A DNA stretch of 64,000 nucleotides from Ruminiclostridium cellobioparum DSM 1351 = ATCC 15832 (GTDB lineage: Bacteria > Bacillota > Clostridia > Acetivibrionales > DSM-1351). The translations under genes and the position numbers were made by a program. Below, in pieces: positions 45,357 to 55,537 of the stretch (positions are counted from its first letter, which is position 1; every line of letters begins with the position of its first letter). Location: positions 1 to 64,000 of the forward strand of contig NZ_JHYD01000037.1 of assembly GCF_000621505.1 (NCBI RefSeq). The letters are read 5' to 3'. Below the pieces are notes generated by a model, which was not told where the DNA came from, did not search any database, and was given only the letters and a program-made list of their open reading frames with translations.

Positions 45357-46034
45357 ATGGACAAAATACTTATTGTAGAGGATGATATCCTGCTAAACAG
45401 GGGTATAAAATTAGCTCTTGAAAAAAATAATTATTCGGTAGCCTGCAGTTATACATATTCTGAGGGGTATTCCTATTTTACGGCTGAGAGCTTTAATCTG
45501 ATATTACTTGACATAAATCTTCCGGATAAAAGTGGATTGGAGCTTTGCAAGCAAATCAGAAAAACTTCACAGGTTCCCATTATCTTTATCACGGCTAATG
45601 ATACCGAACAGGAGGTTGTCAGGGGGTTTCTGTCAGGCTGTGACGATTACATGGCAAAACCGTTTTCCCTGGAGGTGCTGTACCGCAGAATCCAGGCTGT
45701 TTTAAGGAGAATGGGAAGAACTGAAAACAATGTTTTCAGTTCGGGAGAGATACTGATTGATTATGATAAGATGCAGGTAAAGAGGGCGGATGAAACAGTA
45801 AAATTGACTGCCACCGAGTATAGGCTTCTTACGCTGCTCACAAAAAACAGCGGTCAGGTTCTCACCCGCCGGAGTATTTTGGAAAAATTGTGGGACGTGG
45901 ATGAAGCCTTTGTTGACGAGAATGCACTGAGTGTCAATATGAGAAGGCTCCGGCAGAAACTTGAAAAGGATCCTAAAAAACCTTATTATATTAAAACTGT
46001 TTTTGGTATAGGGTATACCTGGGGAGGCTGGTAG
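45357..46034 (+). CDS. OmpR-family response regulator
   Basis: The 225-residue protein has a receiver with D9/D10, phospho-acceptor D52 (LLDINLPDKSG) and K in AKPFS. Its C-terminal winged helix reads LTATEYRLLTLLTKNSGQVL and ENALSVNMRRLRQKLE. It is paired with the kinase 57 nt downstream and likely controls the ABC genes upstream. Confidence 0.95.
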   Translation: MDKILIVEDDILLNRGIKLALEKNNYSVACSYTYSEGYSYFTAESFNLILLDINLPDKSGLELCKQIRKTSQVPIIFITANDTEQEVVRGFLSGCDDYMAKPFSLEVLYRRIQAVLRRMGRTENNVFSSGEILIDYDKMQVKRADETVKLTATEYRLLTLLTKNSGQVLTRRSILEKLWDVDEAFVDENALSVNMRRLRQKLEKDPKKPYYIKTVFGIGYTWGGW

Positions 46035-46091
46035 GTATTATTCAATACCGGTATCATTGGTTTTACAAAGCTGCCAGGATGGAGAGTTATC

Positions 46092-47111
46092 ATGAATTTC
46101 AACAAAAAAATAGCCGTAATAGTAACTTTGTTTATCAGTGTTAACCTGGTATACCTGTTTTACGGCATAATAATTTCCAAAAGCTTTATTGAAATCATCA
46201 TAAATGTCTGCCTGATGTGCTTTGAAGCGGCTGCCGGTTTTATATTCTACACAGCGGTGAAAAAGCAGATGCAGGACGTCTTTTTGCAGCTGTCGGAGGT
46301 TATAGCTGCCATCACTGACATGCGGGAAACTGAAATATTTTCGGCACTGGATGACAATATGCTCTCAAAGCTGCAGTCCCAGGTAATAAAGCTTTCCGGA
46401 ATTCTTAAAATGCAGAACAGCAAACTCGAGAAGGAAAAAAATGAAATAAAGTCCCTGATATCGGATATTGCACACCAGTTGAAAAATCCCCTGTCCAACC
46501 TGAATCTATATATTTCTTTTCTTAAAGATAGGTGTCTGGATGAATCAAGCAGACAGGAATATGTAAATAATATCTCCAACCAGCTGGAAAAGTTGAACTG
46601 GCTAATGGAAAGCATGATAAAAATGTCGCGGCTGGAGAGCGGGATCATTCAATTAAAGCCTGAAGAAAGCTCTGTTAATGAATTGCTGTTAACCTCCCTG
46701 AAGCAGGTTTATCACAAGGCTGAAAGAAAAGGTATGGATATGGAGTTCATCCCGGATGAAGATATTAAGCTGACAGCCGATATCAAGTGGACGTCGGAAG
46801 CCATTACAAACATACTGGAAAATGCAGTCAAGTATACGGGAGATGGCGGCAGAATAGCAATTAATGTTTATAAATATGAAATGTATGCCAGAATAGATAT
46901 AAGAGACAATGGCCCCGGTTTTGAAGAAGCGGAGATAAATAATATATTTAAACGCTTCTACAGGGGTCCCAACGCCAGGCAGCAGGACGGAGCAGGTATT
47001 GGTCTGTACCTGTCCAGAGAGATAGTGACCAGACAGAACGGGTATATAAAGGTAAAGTCAAAACTTGGGGAAGGGAGTATCTTTTCAGTTTTTCTGCTGC
47101 TGAAAAGGTAA
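46092..47111 (+). CDS. Sensor histidine kinase of the ABC-linked module
   Basis: The 339-residue protein has two close membrane helices (8-28 and 33-55) with almost no external loop, the intramembrane-sensing type used by BceS-like kinases that rely on their ABC transporter for detection. Its HisKA segment is SDIAHQLKNPLSNL. Its HATPase_c has ITNILENAVKYT, IRDNGPGF and GAGIGLYLS. GGAGAG precedes the ATG. It is the end of the module; the fold-back repeat follows 16 nt later. Confidence 0.93.
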   Translation: MNFNKKIAVIVTLFISVNLVYLFYGIIISKSFIEIIINVCLMCFEAAAGFIFYTAVKKQMQDVFLQLSEVIAAITDMRETEIFSALDDNMLSKLQSQVIKLSGILKMQNSKLEKEKNEIKSLISDIAHQLKNPLSNLNLYISFLKDRCLDESSRQEYVNNISNQLEKLNWLMESMIKMSRLESGIIQLKPEESSVNELLLTSLKQVYHKAERKGMDMEFIPDEDIKLTADIKWTSEAITNILENAVKYTGDGGRIAINVYKYEMYARIDIRDNGPGFEEAEINNIFKRFYRGPNARQQDGAGIGLYLSREIVTRQNGYIKVKSKLGEGSIFSVFLLLKR

Positions 47112-47127
47112 GGGAGGATAATGAAGG

Positions 47128-47452
47128 GGATGTCGCAAAACTGACACAATTGAAATATATATGGAAAATGATAATCGTGCTCCCATACCAACTTCAATAA
47201 ATGGATTGCTCACAAAGCACATACCTGAAATTTGTATGATTCACCACAAGTATTTTTAAGCTGTCGCAGAACACTCAACATCCTGTCTTGGGTTCTGCTC
47301 AAATCGGCTTCCTGCCGATTTGTCAGCTAAAACACTTGTGTTTCACCTACAATTTCAGGCATGTACTTTTAACAGAGCTTCCCATTTATCGAAGTTGTAC
47401 TCGCGCACTATAAGTATTCCATTATTTACAATTCCCTCCTTTTGAGACATCC
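47128..47452. repeat. Fold-back repeat element, copy 2 (MITE-like)
   Basis: This copy of about 325 bp resembles 25588-25907. The terminal inverted repeats are GGATGTCGCAAAA (left) and TTTTGAGACATCC (right). The apex hairpin AATCGGC-TTCCT-GCCGATT (47302-47320) is identical in both copies. The inner arms pair in the same way with scattered compensatory or single changes. It lies between convergent genes (kinase and glnN). No coding capacity. Confidence 0.8.
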
Positions 47453-47573
47453 GTTTTACCATTTTAAGGATAAAGAAGGAACTGCTGCCAAGGTAAATAA
47501 AATGTATTCATTGTGCAACAGCCCCTTTAAGTTATAAATTATTTTAGTTATTTAAACATGTTCCCGGCAAATG

Positions 47574-49667
47574 CTAAATGTTAAACAATATATCGGCATA
47601 GGTCGGGAATGGCCACAATTTTGAATCCACAATGCACTCAAGTTTGTCGGCTACGGCCCTTAGACTTCCCATTTGGGCAAATACTCCGGTTCTGTAAAGC
47701 ATAGCCTGCGCATAGCTGTCATGGGTTGCTTCCTGAGCCTCGGAAACCTTTTTGTCAAGCAGGGCGATTTCCTTGCTTAACTGTGTTGTCAGTGAAGTCA
47801 CTTCTTTCAGAAGCTCGGCATTGGCACTGATATCGGCATCCACTCCGCAGCTCTTTATCTGGTTTATGGAGTTTGCCAGTTGGGCACCGAAGCTTATTAC
47901 GGCCGGGAGGATTTGCCGTCTGGACATCTCCAGCATGGTCAGGGCTTCGATGTTTATTGTCTTTATATATTTTTCGAGGGATATTTCGTACCTGGAATGC
48001 ATTTCCACTCTGCTGAATACCTTGTGCTTTTCCATAACAGAGATATTTTTTTCCTCCAGCAGACACTTTATGGATTCAACATAACTCTTGATATTGGGCA
48101 GCCCTCTTTTTTCAGCTTCGGCCACCCATTCCTCAGAGTAGCCGTTTCCGTTGAAAATAACCCGGCCGTTATGTTTAACAACATCTTTTATAATGCTGCT
48201 GACTTCAGCATTGATATCCGAGGCCTTTTCCAGCCTGTCGGCAAAATTCTCCAGGACTTCGGCGACGGTTGTATTCAGGAAGAAATTTGAGGATGCGATG
48301 GAGGCAGAGGAGCCAACCATCCTGAATTCAAATTTATTACCTGTGAATGCCAACGGAGAGGTTCTGTTTCTATCGGTTGTATCCCTTGGAAAGGCAGGCA
48401 GAGTGGATACACCGACGGTTAATTTACCTGCCTTGTTGGTACTTATATCTCCGCCCGAAGCAATCTGATCCAATATTTTTGTAAGCTCGTCACCCAGGAA
48501 GACCGATATTATGGCGGGAGGTGCTTCATTTGCACCCAGTCTGTGGTCATTTCCGGGGTTGCCTGCAGCAAGTCTCAAAAGGTCGGCATATTCGTCAACC
48601 GCTTTGATTACAGCACATAGGAAAATAAGGAACTGGGCATTTTCATGGGGTGTTTTGCCGGGATCCAGCAGGTTTTGACCGTCATTGGTGGACAATGACC
48701 AGTTATTGTGTTTTCCGGAACCGTTAACTCCTGCAAAGGGCTTCTCATGAAGCAGGCAAACCAGGCCATGTTTCAAGGCTACGGATTTCAACAGCTCCAT
48801 GGTGAGCTGATTGTGATCGGTAGCTATATTTGCAGTGGTAAAAATGGGGGCAAGCTCATGCTGTGCAGGAGCAACTTCATTATGTTCTGTCTTGGCGGAG
48901 ATACCCAATTTCCACAGTTCTTCATCAAGATCCTTCATGAAGGCTGAAACACGCTGTTTTATGCTTCCATAGTAATGATCTTCCATTTCCTGACCCTTGG
49001 GAGCTTTTGCACCAAAGAGGGTCCTGCCGGTAAAGATCAGATCTTTACGCCTGTCATAGATTTTTTTGTCGATAAGGAAATATTCCTGTTCGGGACCAAC
49101 AGTGGGGGTAACCTTTGTAACCTTTTCGTTTCCAAAGAGGTGAAGTACCCGTATAGCGCTTTTGGAGAGACATTCCATGGATCTGAGCAAAGGGGTTTTC
49201 TTGTCGAGGGTTTCGCCGGTATAGGAACAAAAAACTGTAGGAATATATAAAGTATTGTTCTTAATAAATGCCGGAGAAGTACAATCCCAGGCTGTATATC
49301 CCCTGGCTTCAAAGGTGGCGCGCAATCCCCCCGAAGGGAAGGAGGAACCGTCGGCTTCACCCTTGCTCAATTCCTTACCTGAAAATTCCAATATGACCTT
49401 GCCATCCTCAGTAGGGTTGATGAAAGAATCATGCTTTTCGGCCGTAATGCCTGTCATTGGCTGAAACCAATGTGTAAAATGGGTTGCGCCCTTTTCTATT
49501 GCCCAATCCTTCATACAGCTGGAAACTACTTCTGAGATTTCCAGAGTGAGAGGAAGTCCTTCGTCAATAGTCTTTCTAAGTGCTTTATACGTGGCTTTTG
49601 GGAGTCTTTCTCTCATTACCGAATCGTTGAATACACTGGAACCAAAGATCTCACTTATATGACTCAT
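47574..49667 (-). CDS. glnN: Glutamine synthetase type III
   Basis: The 697-residue GSIII enzyme has GVNGSGKHNNWSLSTNDGQNLL, AGNPGNDHRLGANEAPPAIISVFLG, NRTSPLAFTGNKFEFRMVGSS and TVGPEQEYFLIDKKIY. It condenses ammonium with glutamate using ATP. Length is normal for GlnN. A GAGGTG site precedes the ATG. A separate promoter lies upstream on the minus strand. Confidence 0.97.
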   Translation of the reverse strand: MSHISEIFGSSVFNDSVMRERLPKATYKALRKTIDEGLPLTLEISEVVSSCMKDWAIEKGATHFTHWFQPMTGITAEKHDSFINPTEDGKVILEFSGKELSKGEADGSSFPSGGLRATFEARGYTAWDCTSPAFIKNNTLYIPTVFCSYTGETLDKKTPLLRSMECLSKSAIRVLHLFGNEKVTKVTPTVGPEQEYFLIDKKIYDRRKDLIFTGRTLFGAKAPKGQEMEDHYYGSIKQRVSAFMKDLDEELWKLGISAKTEHNEVAPAQHELAPIFTTANIATDHNQLTMELLKSVALKHGLVCLLHEKPFAGVNGSGKHNNWSLSTNDGQNLLDPGKTPHENAQFLIFLCAVIKAVDEYADLLRLAAGNPGNDHRLGANEAPPAIISVFLGDELTKILDQIASGGDISTNKAGKLTVGVSTLPAFPRDTTDRNRTSPLAFTGNKFEFRMVGSSASIASSNFFLNTTVAEVLENFADRLEKASDINAEVSSIIKDVVKHNGRVIFNGNGYSEEWVAEAEKRGLPNIKSYVESIKCLLEEKNISVMEKHKVFSRVEMHSRYEISLEKYIKTINIEALTMLEMSRRQILPAVISFGAQLANSINQIKSCGVDADISANAELLKEVTSLTTQLSKEIALLDKKVSEAQEATHDSYAQAMLYRTGVFAQMGSLRAVADKLECIVDSKLWPFPTYADILFNI

Positions 49668-49759
49668 AAATCACCTCATGAAAAATTATTAAAAGCAGCT
49701 TGGAAACCAAGTTACTTATTATCTTATTAATTTACACTCATATTAATTTATACTATTAA

Positions 49760-49788
49760 AAGATACAATTTTTTAATTATAATTGCAA
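49760..49788 (-). promoter_or_regulatory. Possible glnN promoter
   Basis: Read on the minus strand: TTGCAA (49783-49788), 17-nt spacer, TATCTT (49760-49765). The start would give a ~90-nt leader to glnN. The neighbourhood is very AT-rich, so chance matches are likely. No glutamine-responsive RNA element was recognised in the 505-nt gene-free region 49668-50172, which holds this site and the hairpin at 49991. Confidence 0.35.
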
Positions 49789-49990
49789 GAGAAAAAAATC
49801 ATTACGTCTTTTTGGGATTGAGAGGATTTTTTTAAATAAATATGTATTGCCTGAAAATAGCTGTTTTTGTGAAAAATAAAAAATATTGTTTATGAAAGGT
49901 AATCGGAAAAATTGCAAGTTGCTTGATTTTTGCTTCAAAAAAATCTGCCCATTTCTGACTATAATGGTGTTCTTTTACAGAAATATTACC

Positions 49991-50042
49991 AAAGTCAATT
50001 ACGGTTGAGAACTTTCGCATTCAGCCGATAGTAATTGACTTT
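49991..50042. repeat. Short dispersed inverted repeat, copy 2
   Basis: AAAGTCAATTAC and GTAATTGACTTT are perfect 12-nt arms around a 28-nt loop. T residues follow, so it can act as a terminator on the plus strand. The 39151 copy shares the arms and the AGC-x-G-TAGT loop end. An extended -10 (TGCTATAAT, 50077-50085) follows for the next gene. Confidence 0.6.
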
Positions 50043-50172
50043 TTTAACAGGGAAATTTAAAATACGGGAGCAACTGTGCTATAATACTTATTATGTTAGC
50101 CTCAGGCTCTTTTTTGACATGTTCTCTAAACCGGAACAATTCAGAACTTAAATAGATATAATAAAGGTGGTA

Positions 50173-51378
50173 ATGCATATTAACATAGATTTTAATCCCG
50201 TCAGCCTGATATTAATTGTTCCCGTGGCATTTATACTGGTTTCGGCCTTGTTTACTTCATTCAGCCGTGACAGGATTCTAAACGGGTTTTATTCAATTGT
50301 GAACAATATTGAATTTATAACAGCCCTGCTGATAGCACTATTTATAACTAAAGGCATACTTTTCGATAAAAGCAATGCGGTTTTCAAATTTATTTATGAT
50401 TTTTTGCCTGCGGCTGTCAAATCCAGTTTGGCTGCCAATAATATTTATACTTATCTATGTGTTGCTTTTATAATTCTTATTATTGTGGTTCTCTTGCTAA
50501 GACTGATAACCTATCCCTTGTACAACTATGTTTTCGACGGTATTGCCAACAGGATATACAAATCCATGAGTTCCATGGGCCCCATTTCAAAAAAGTTGAT
50601 TTCTTTAATATGCAGTGTTCCCAGAGCGCTGGTAACATTAATATGTCTGAGTTTCATATTTTACTTTTTTTCATATTACTTTACAGTGCCGGGACTCTCA
50701 AAATACATCGATGAATCCAGGGTGTTGAATTCGGTGTATGATACTGCTTTAAAGCCTGTCATTGATTCGGAGGTTGCAAAGAAAATACCTGTAATCATAA
50801 ATGACCAGTTCAACAAGCAGCAGGGTGTTGGTGAGCAAAGAGCAAAAATTGCCGAAAATATCAAGGATGCTCTTGGAAATTATAATATAAAGGTAATTCA
50901 GTACTTTAACGGTGTAACTCTGGATGATGCCGTAAAATCAACGCCTGAAATAGATAAGCTTGCTGTTGAGCTCACAAGGGGGGAATCCGGGGACTACCAA
51001 AAAGGTAAAAAACTATACAAATGGATAACAGCCAATATAAAATATGACTACGAAAAAGCGAGAAAAATAGCAAAAGAGACAAAGGATACACAATCCGGAA
51101 CAATAATATGCTACCAGACCAAACAAGGGATATGCTTCGATTATTCAAGTTTATTCATATCCATGTGCCAGGCAAACGGAATTAAGGTAAGGCTGGTAAC
51201 AGGGCTGGGATACAGCGGTCTTTCATGGGGGGATCACGCCTGGAATCAATTTTACGATTCCCAGTCAAAAAGATGGGTCAATGTGGACTGCACTTTTGGA
51301 GTAAACGGAGGAAATTACTTTGACACGGCAAAATTTTCTCTTGATCATAAAAATGATGAAATTCAGGGGGAGTGGTAA
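50173..51378 (+). CDS. Membrane protein with transglutaminase-like domain
   Basis: The product has about 401 residues and four membrane helices in the first ~185 (LILIVPVAFILVSALF; FITALLIALFITKG; YLCVAFIILIIVVLLL; LVTLICLSFIFYFFSYYF). The external C-terminal transglutaminase-like fold has catalytic Cys in KQGICFDYSSLF, His in WGDHAWNQF and Asp in NVDCTFG. Such proteins may be proteases or cross-linkers of the cell surface. The ATG at 50173 follows AAAGGTGG. Confidence 0.88.
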   Translation: MHINIDFNPVSLILIVPVAFILVSALFTSFSRDRILNGFYSIVNNIEFITALLIALFITKGILFDKSNAVFKFIYDFLPAAVKSSLAANNIYTYLCVAFIILIIVVLLLRLITYPLYNYVFDGIANRIYKSMSSMGPISKKLISLICSVPRALVTLICLSFIFYFFSYYFTVPGLSKYIDESRVLNSVYDTALKPVIDSEVAKKIPVIINDQFNKQQGVGEQRAKIAENIKDALGNYNIKVIQYFNGVTLDDAVKSTPEIDKLAVELTRGESGDYQKGKKLYKWITANIKYDYEKARKIAKETKDTQSGTIICYQTKQGICFDYSSLFISMCQANGIKVRLVTGLGYSGLSWGDHAWNQFYDSQSKRWVNVDCTFGVNGGNYFDTAKFSLDHKNDEIQGEW

Positions 51379-51512
51379 TCAAAATCCTAAAATTTTTGGG
51401 AAAGTGTTAAATTACTTAGAAAATATAGAAATTAATGTAAGAAAGTAGTAAAATGATATAGATTCCATGAAAACATTTTAATATAATAGCTTCTGATAGG
51501 GGATTGAATAAA

Positions 51513-53297
51513 ATGAGACTCAAATCAAAACATATTCCCGGGATAGATTTCCTAGCAATGATTTTTATATCAATTTTAATCATATTTGGAGCGTTCGGAA
51601 TTATATCATATCAGAATACATCTATTGTTTTGAAAAATAGCATTGTTGATTCCAACATCTGCATGGCTGCCGATAATTCCAATCTGCTGAAACAGCATTT
51701 AAAAGAACTAAAGACAATTATTGAAGGAGTGAGCTTCAGAACTGAAATTCAGTCAATGGATTGGTCGTCCCAAAAGCCGGTTTTGCTTGAAGAAGCCGAG
51801 AGATTAAACGTTATGAGGTTTCAGATAACGGACCTGGCGGGATATTCCCAATCCACCCCGGAAGCTCAGTTCGATCTGCCCGACCTGGAAGGGGTTCATA
51901 GTGCCTTAAAAGGTGAAGCGTACATATCTGAGCCATTTCAGGAAAGTGCCGGCAAGGGGGCAATCATGGCATGCTCTGTGCCCATAAAAAATAAAAAGAA
52001 AGATATTGTCGGAGCTTTGACAGCTTCATTAGACTCTCATTTTTTAATTGACAGTATAAGCAATTTGCAGATGGGTGAAACCGGATTCGGATTCATAATA
52101 GATAAAGATGGAAGAATAATTGCATGCCCCGACAGGGAAAAAATACTGGACAAGCAGTCAGATATCAATGAAAATCCCGAATTTGGAGATTTTATTCATG
52201 AAATGGGCTCCCGGGAAAAAGGATATGCCTTATACAATTACGCAGGAAAGGATTATTTTACTACATATTCAAAAATTGCAGATACCGAATGGTTTTTAGC
52301 ATTAACAGCTCCCGAGCAGGAGGTTTTTCAAAAGCTGGATATCCTCAAAAAGAAGTTCTTTTCACTGATACTCATAACCATAACATTCTGTATATTTTGC
52401 TGTCTTTTATTAGCAGGGTATTTATTTAAAAGGAAAACTGTTCAAGATCTTGAACTTCGGGTTGAGGAGGATAAACGTCTATTAAAGGAATCCTCTGAGC
52501 TTGAAAAGTTAAGAACACAATTTTTCGCCAATATCACACATGAACTGAGGACTCCCCTTAATGTGATTCTGGCGTCCATACAGCTCTGTAAACTTTATTT
52601 TGAAAAGGAGAAGGGAACTCATAACGTCAATATGTCAAAACACTTAAAGACCATGAAGCAGAATTGTTATAGACTTATGAGGCTTGTAAATAATTTAATT
52701 GATACAACAAAGATTGACGTGGGATTTCTCGAAAAACATGCAGGCAATAATAACATAATAAAAATAGTTGAAGACATAACCATGTCCATACAGGAATTTA
52801 CCCAGAACAAAGGGATTAATCTGTTTTTTGAAAAAAATTCCGAGGAGAAGATAATTGCCTGTGATGTAGATAAGATAGAGAGAATTATGCTCAATCTTAT
52901 ATCAAATGCAATTAAGTTTACCGATCAGGGAGGCAGTATTTATGTTAAGGTTGAGGACAGGGGTGAAAATGTTGTAATATCCGTAAAGGATACAGGCATA
53001 GGCATACCCAGGGACAAGCAGGCTGCCATTTTTGAGCGTTTTGTCCAGGTCGAGCAGACACTGACAAAGAACAAGGATGGCAGCGGCATAGGCCTGGCTA
53101 TGGTGAAATCCTTTGTTGAGATGCATGGGGGTACAATAACTGCTGTCAGTGAGTATGGCAAGGGAAGTGAGTTTATTATAGACCTGCCTGTGACAACAAT
53201 AGAAAACAAGAGGGATGAGTTTTACCTTGAGGAGGTTGAAACGCAGAGAAGGATCGAGCGTATAAATATTGAGTTTTCAGACATTTATTATTCATGA
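51513..53297 (+). CDS. Cache-domain sensor histidine kinase
   Basis: The product has about 594 residues: membrane helix 12-35, external double Cache domain (~40-285; GFGFIIDKDGRIIACPD), second helix (~290-312), coiled linker, HisKA with NITHELRTPLNVI, and HATPase_c with NLISNAIKFT, DTGIGIP and GSGIGLAMV. GGGGA precedes the ATG at 51513, which is preferred over TTG at 51504. No response regulator is adjacent; the REC proteins from 58 kb onward are possible partners. Confidence 0.92.
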   Translation: MRLKSKHIPGIDFLAMIFISILIIFGAFGIISYQNTSIVLKNSIVDSNICMAADNSNLLKQHLKELKTIIEGVSFRTEIQSMDWSSQKPVLLEEAERLNVMRFQITDLAGYSQSTPEAQFDLPDLEGVHSALKGEAYISEPFQESAGKGAIMACSVPIKNKKKDIVGALTASLDSHFLIDSISNLQMGETGFGFIIDKDGRIIACPDREKILDKQSDINENPEFGDFIHEMGSREKGYALYNYAGKDYFTTYSKIADTEWFLALTAPEQEVFQKLDILKKKFFSLILITITFCIFCCLLLAGYLFKRKTVQDLELRVEEDKRLLKESSELEKLRTQFFANITHELRTPLNVILASIQLCKLYFEKEKGTHNVNMSKHLKTMKQNCYRLMRLVNNLIDTTKIDVGFLEKHAGNNNIIKIVEDITMSIQEFTQNKGINLFFEKNSEEKIIACDVDKIERIMLNLISNAIKFTDQGGSIYVKVEDRGENVVISVKDTGIGIPRDKQAAIFERFVQVEQTLTKNKDGSGIGLAMVKSFVEMHGGTITAVSEYGKGSEFIIDLPVTTIENKRDEFYLEEVETQRRIERINIEFSDIYYS

Positions 53298-53430
53298 GCT
53301 GATATATTAATTTTTGTCTATCATTACTCCTTATGGTAAAATTAAGTTGGATGGAGCATTATTACATAACACTGCTATATAACATACAACACATTATTCT
53401 TATTACAGCTGAAGGAGACTTTATTGATTA

Positions 53431-54621
53431 ATGGATATAAAGGTTACTGAAAGAGAATTAAGGGATAGAATAGAAAGACTTTGCAAGGCAATCACCAAAA
53501 GGTATGACGAATGGGACACGGCAGTGATTTTAAGCCGTGTCAGCCAATATTATTTTACAGGTACCATGCAGGATGGAATACTTATAATAAAGAAGAACGG
53601 GGAGGTGATGTATTTTGCCAGGAGAAGCTACGACAGGGCAAGGATTGAATCGCCTCTCGCATGCATATATCCCATGGAAAGCTATAGAGATGCTGCGGCC
53701 GCGGCAGGCCGCGAGCTGGGAAATACTTTGTTTGAAACAGAACTGTTAACGGTTGGAATTCTGGAAAGAATTAAAAAGCATTTTTCAATAGAAAAAATGT
53801 ACAGCCTGGACAACATTATTTTTGAAGTGAGGGCCATAAAGAGCCCATACGAACTACACTGCATGAAGGAATCCGGAAAGCGGCACCAAAAGCTGCTTGA
53901 TGAAATAGTGCCTTCAATTTTGAAAGAAGGCATGAGTGAAGTGGACTTTACTGCAGAGTTATACAGGCACATGCTGAAAATAGGCTTCCATGGGGTTTCA
54001 CGGTTTTCCAGATATCAGACCGAAATGATAGCGGGGCAAATTGCATTTGGCGAAAATTCTTTATATCATACGAATTTTGATGGACCTGGCGGCATGAAGG
54101 GGATGAGTGCGGCAGTTCCCATTATAGGCAGCAGGGACAGATTTCTGAGGAAAGGTGATCTGGTTTTTGTGGATATCGGATTCGGAATGTATGGTTACCA
54201 CAGTGACAGAACACAGGTTTACATGTTTGGTGAAACTCCATCCGCAGAAGTTGTCAGGGCTCACCGCAAATGTATTGAGATACAGAAGCAGGCTGCAGAA
54301 TTATTGAAGCCCGGCAGCATTCCGTCCCGGATATATGAATCGGTAATGTCGGGGATAGAGGAGGAGTTCCTTGAGAACTTTATGGGCTTCGGGAGCAGGA
54401 AGGTCAAGTTCCTGGGCCATGGAATAGGTCTTCACATCGATGAGCCTCCTGCCATAGCGGAAGGTTTTGACAGACCTCTTGAGGAAAATATGGTTATTGC
54501 CCTGGAACCGAAAAAAGGGATGGCCGGAGTGGGCATGGTAGGTGTTGAGGATACCTATATAGTGACTCCGGAGGGCGGACAGCTGATTACCGGTGGAGAA
54601 AAGGATATTATTGCAGTATGA
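53431..54621 (+). CDS. M24 family Xaa-Pro peptidase, canonical metal site
   Basis: The 396-residue protein has a creatinase N-domain, then an M24 domain with FVDIGFGMYGYHSDRTQVY (two Asp ligands), FLGHGIGLHIDEPP (His), IALEPKKG (Glu) and VGVEDTYIV (Glu). All five metal ligands are present. It likely removes N-terminal residues preceding proline. GAAGGAGAC lies about 13 nt before the ATG. It serves as an internal control for the degenerate M24 protein at 29173. Confidence 0.92.
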   Translation: MDIKVTERELRDRIERLCKAITKRYDEWDTAVILSRVSQYYFTGTMQDGILIIKKNGEVMYFARRSYDRARIESPLACIYPMESYRDAAAAAGRELGNTLFETELLTVGILERIKKHFSIEKMYSLDNIIFEVRAIKSPYELHCMKESGKRHQKLLDEIVPSILKEGMSEVDFTAELYRHMLKIGFHGVSRFSRYQTEMIAGQIAFGENSLYHTNFDGPGGMKGMSAAVPIIGSRDRFLRKGDLVFVDIGFGMYGYHSDRTQVYMFGETPSAEVVRAHRKCIEIQKQAAELLKPGSIPSRIYESVMSGIEEEFLENFMGFGSRKVKFLGHGIGLHIDEPPAIAEGFDRPLEENMVIALEPKKGMAGVGMVGVEDTYIVTPEGGQLITGGEKDIIAV

Positions 54622-54666
54622 AAACAGATGGATTACCGGACCGGTTAACCGTCAAAAGGAGTAATT

Positions 54667-55344
54667 ATGGCTTTTATTAAAAATTACGGTGAATTTATAG
54701 AAAGAGTAAATGAGTTGGGTTTTATGCCATTATCAGATATACTTCCCGGTCTTCCTTCATTAGCCGCTGAAACCAGGAAAGAGGCCTGGCATACCGGTGA
54801 TTTTGATACCGACCCCTGGTGCTGGAAGGATAAAGCGGCAGGAGAAAAGCAGCTGGCTTTTGGGTGTATTCTTGGAGGGCATAAGGGGTTTGTTTCGCCT
54901 GGCATGTATCCATACTTTTATGCTTGCTGCCGGCCGGAGGAAACGATGGAAGAAAGGTGGAGGCAGGGAGTGGTAAGCCCTGAGGTAAAAGAACTCTGGA
55001 AGCTCTTCGAGACTAAAACACTGCTCAATACAAGTGATATAAGACGCGAGGCGGGTGTCGGTAAAAAAGGCGGCAGCAAAGTGGACCGTGCAATCGTTGA
55101 ACTTCAAAAACACTATTATATCACTGTTGCAGGTAACCGGAGAAAAATCGGAAAATCGGGCGAGCCATACGGGTGGCCTGCAAATGTATATGACAGGGTT
55201 GTGGATTGGGCTCCGGCCGGTTGGCTTGACAAATGCGCTGACCTGGAAAAAGCTGAGGCAGGTTGTTATATAATAGATACAGGATTGAAAATGGGTAACA
55301 ATCTAAAGGAAGCAGATCTGAGAAAAGTTTTGGCCATAAGTTAA
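54667..55344 (+). CDS. AlkZ-related winged-helix protein
   Basis: The 225-residue protein resembles small clostridial proteins named AlkZ-related. Segments include AWHTGDFDTDPWCWKDKAA, FVSPGMYPYF, DIRREAGVGKKGGSKVDRAI and YGWPANVYDRV. AlkZ/YcaQ proteins are DNA glycosylases for crosslinks. This one is much shorter and lacks the full glycosylase fold, so its activity is unsure. AAAAGGAG precedes the ATG. Confidence 0.65.
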   Translation: MAFIKNYGEFIERVNELGFMPLSDILPGLPSLAAETRKEAWHTGDFDTDPWCWKDKAAGEKQLAFGCILGGHKGFVSPGMYPYFYACCRPEETMEERWRQGVVSPEVKELWKLFETKTLLNTSDIRREAGVGKKGGSKVDRAIVELQKHYYITVAGNRRKIGKSGEPYGWPANVYDRVVDWAPAGWLDKCADLEKAEAGCYIIDTGLKMGNNLKEADLRKVLAIS

Positions 55345-55537
55345 TATGGGCAGGTTTATTCCGTTTCCGAAAGAAATTACATAAAGATTAAATTTGTGTG
55401 ACCGAAAATACTACTTAATACAGGTGTGTTATAATATACCAGTAAATACGGAAATTATTACCATGGGGAAATATTGGAGGTTCTAACTTAATAATGGTAT
55501 ATTTCTGGTGAAGAATTTAGAATTGGAGGATTATTTT

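Noticed and set aside
49832-50020. 62-codon open frame on the minus strand upstream of glnN
   Set aside because: No convincing ribosome site, AT-rich composition, overlap with the inverted repeat at 49991, and no recognisable protein feature.
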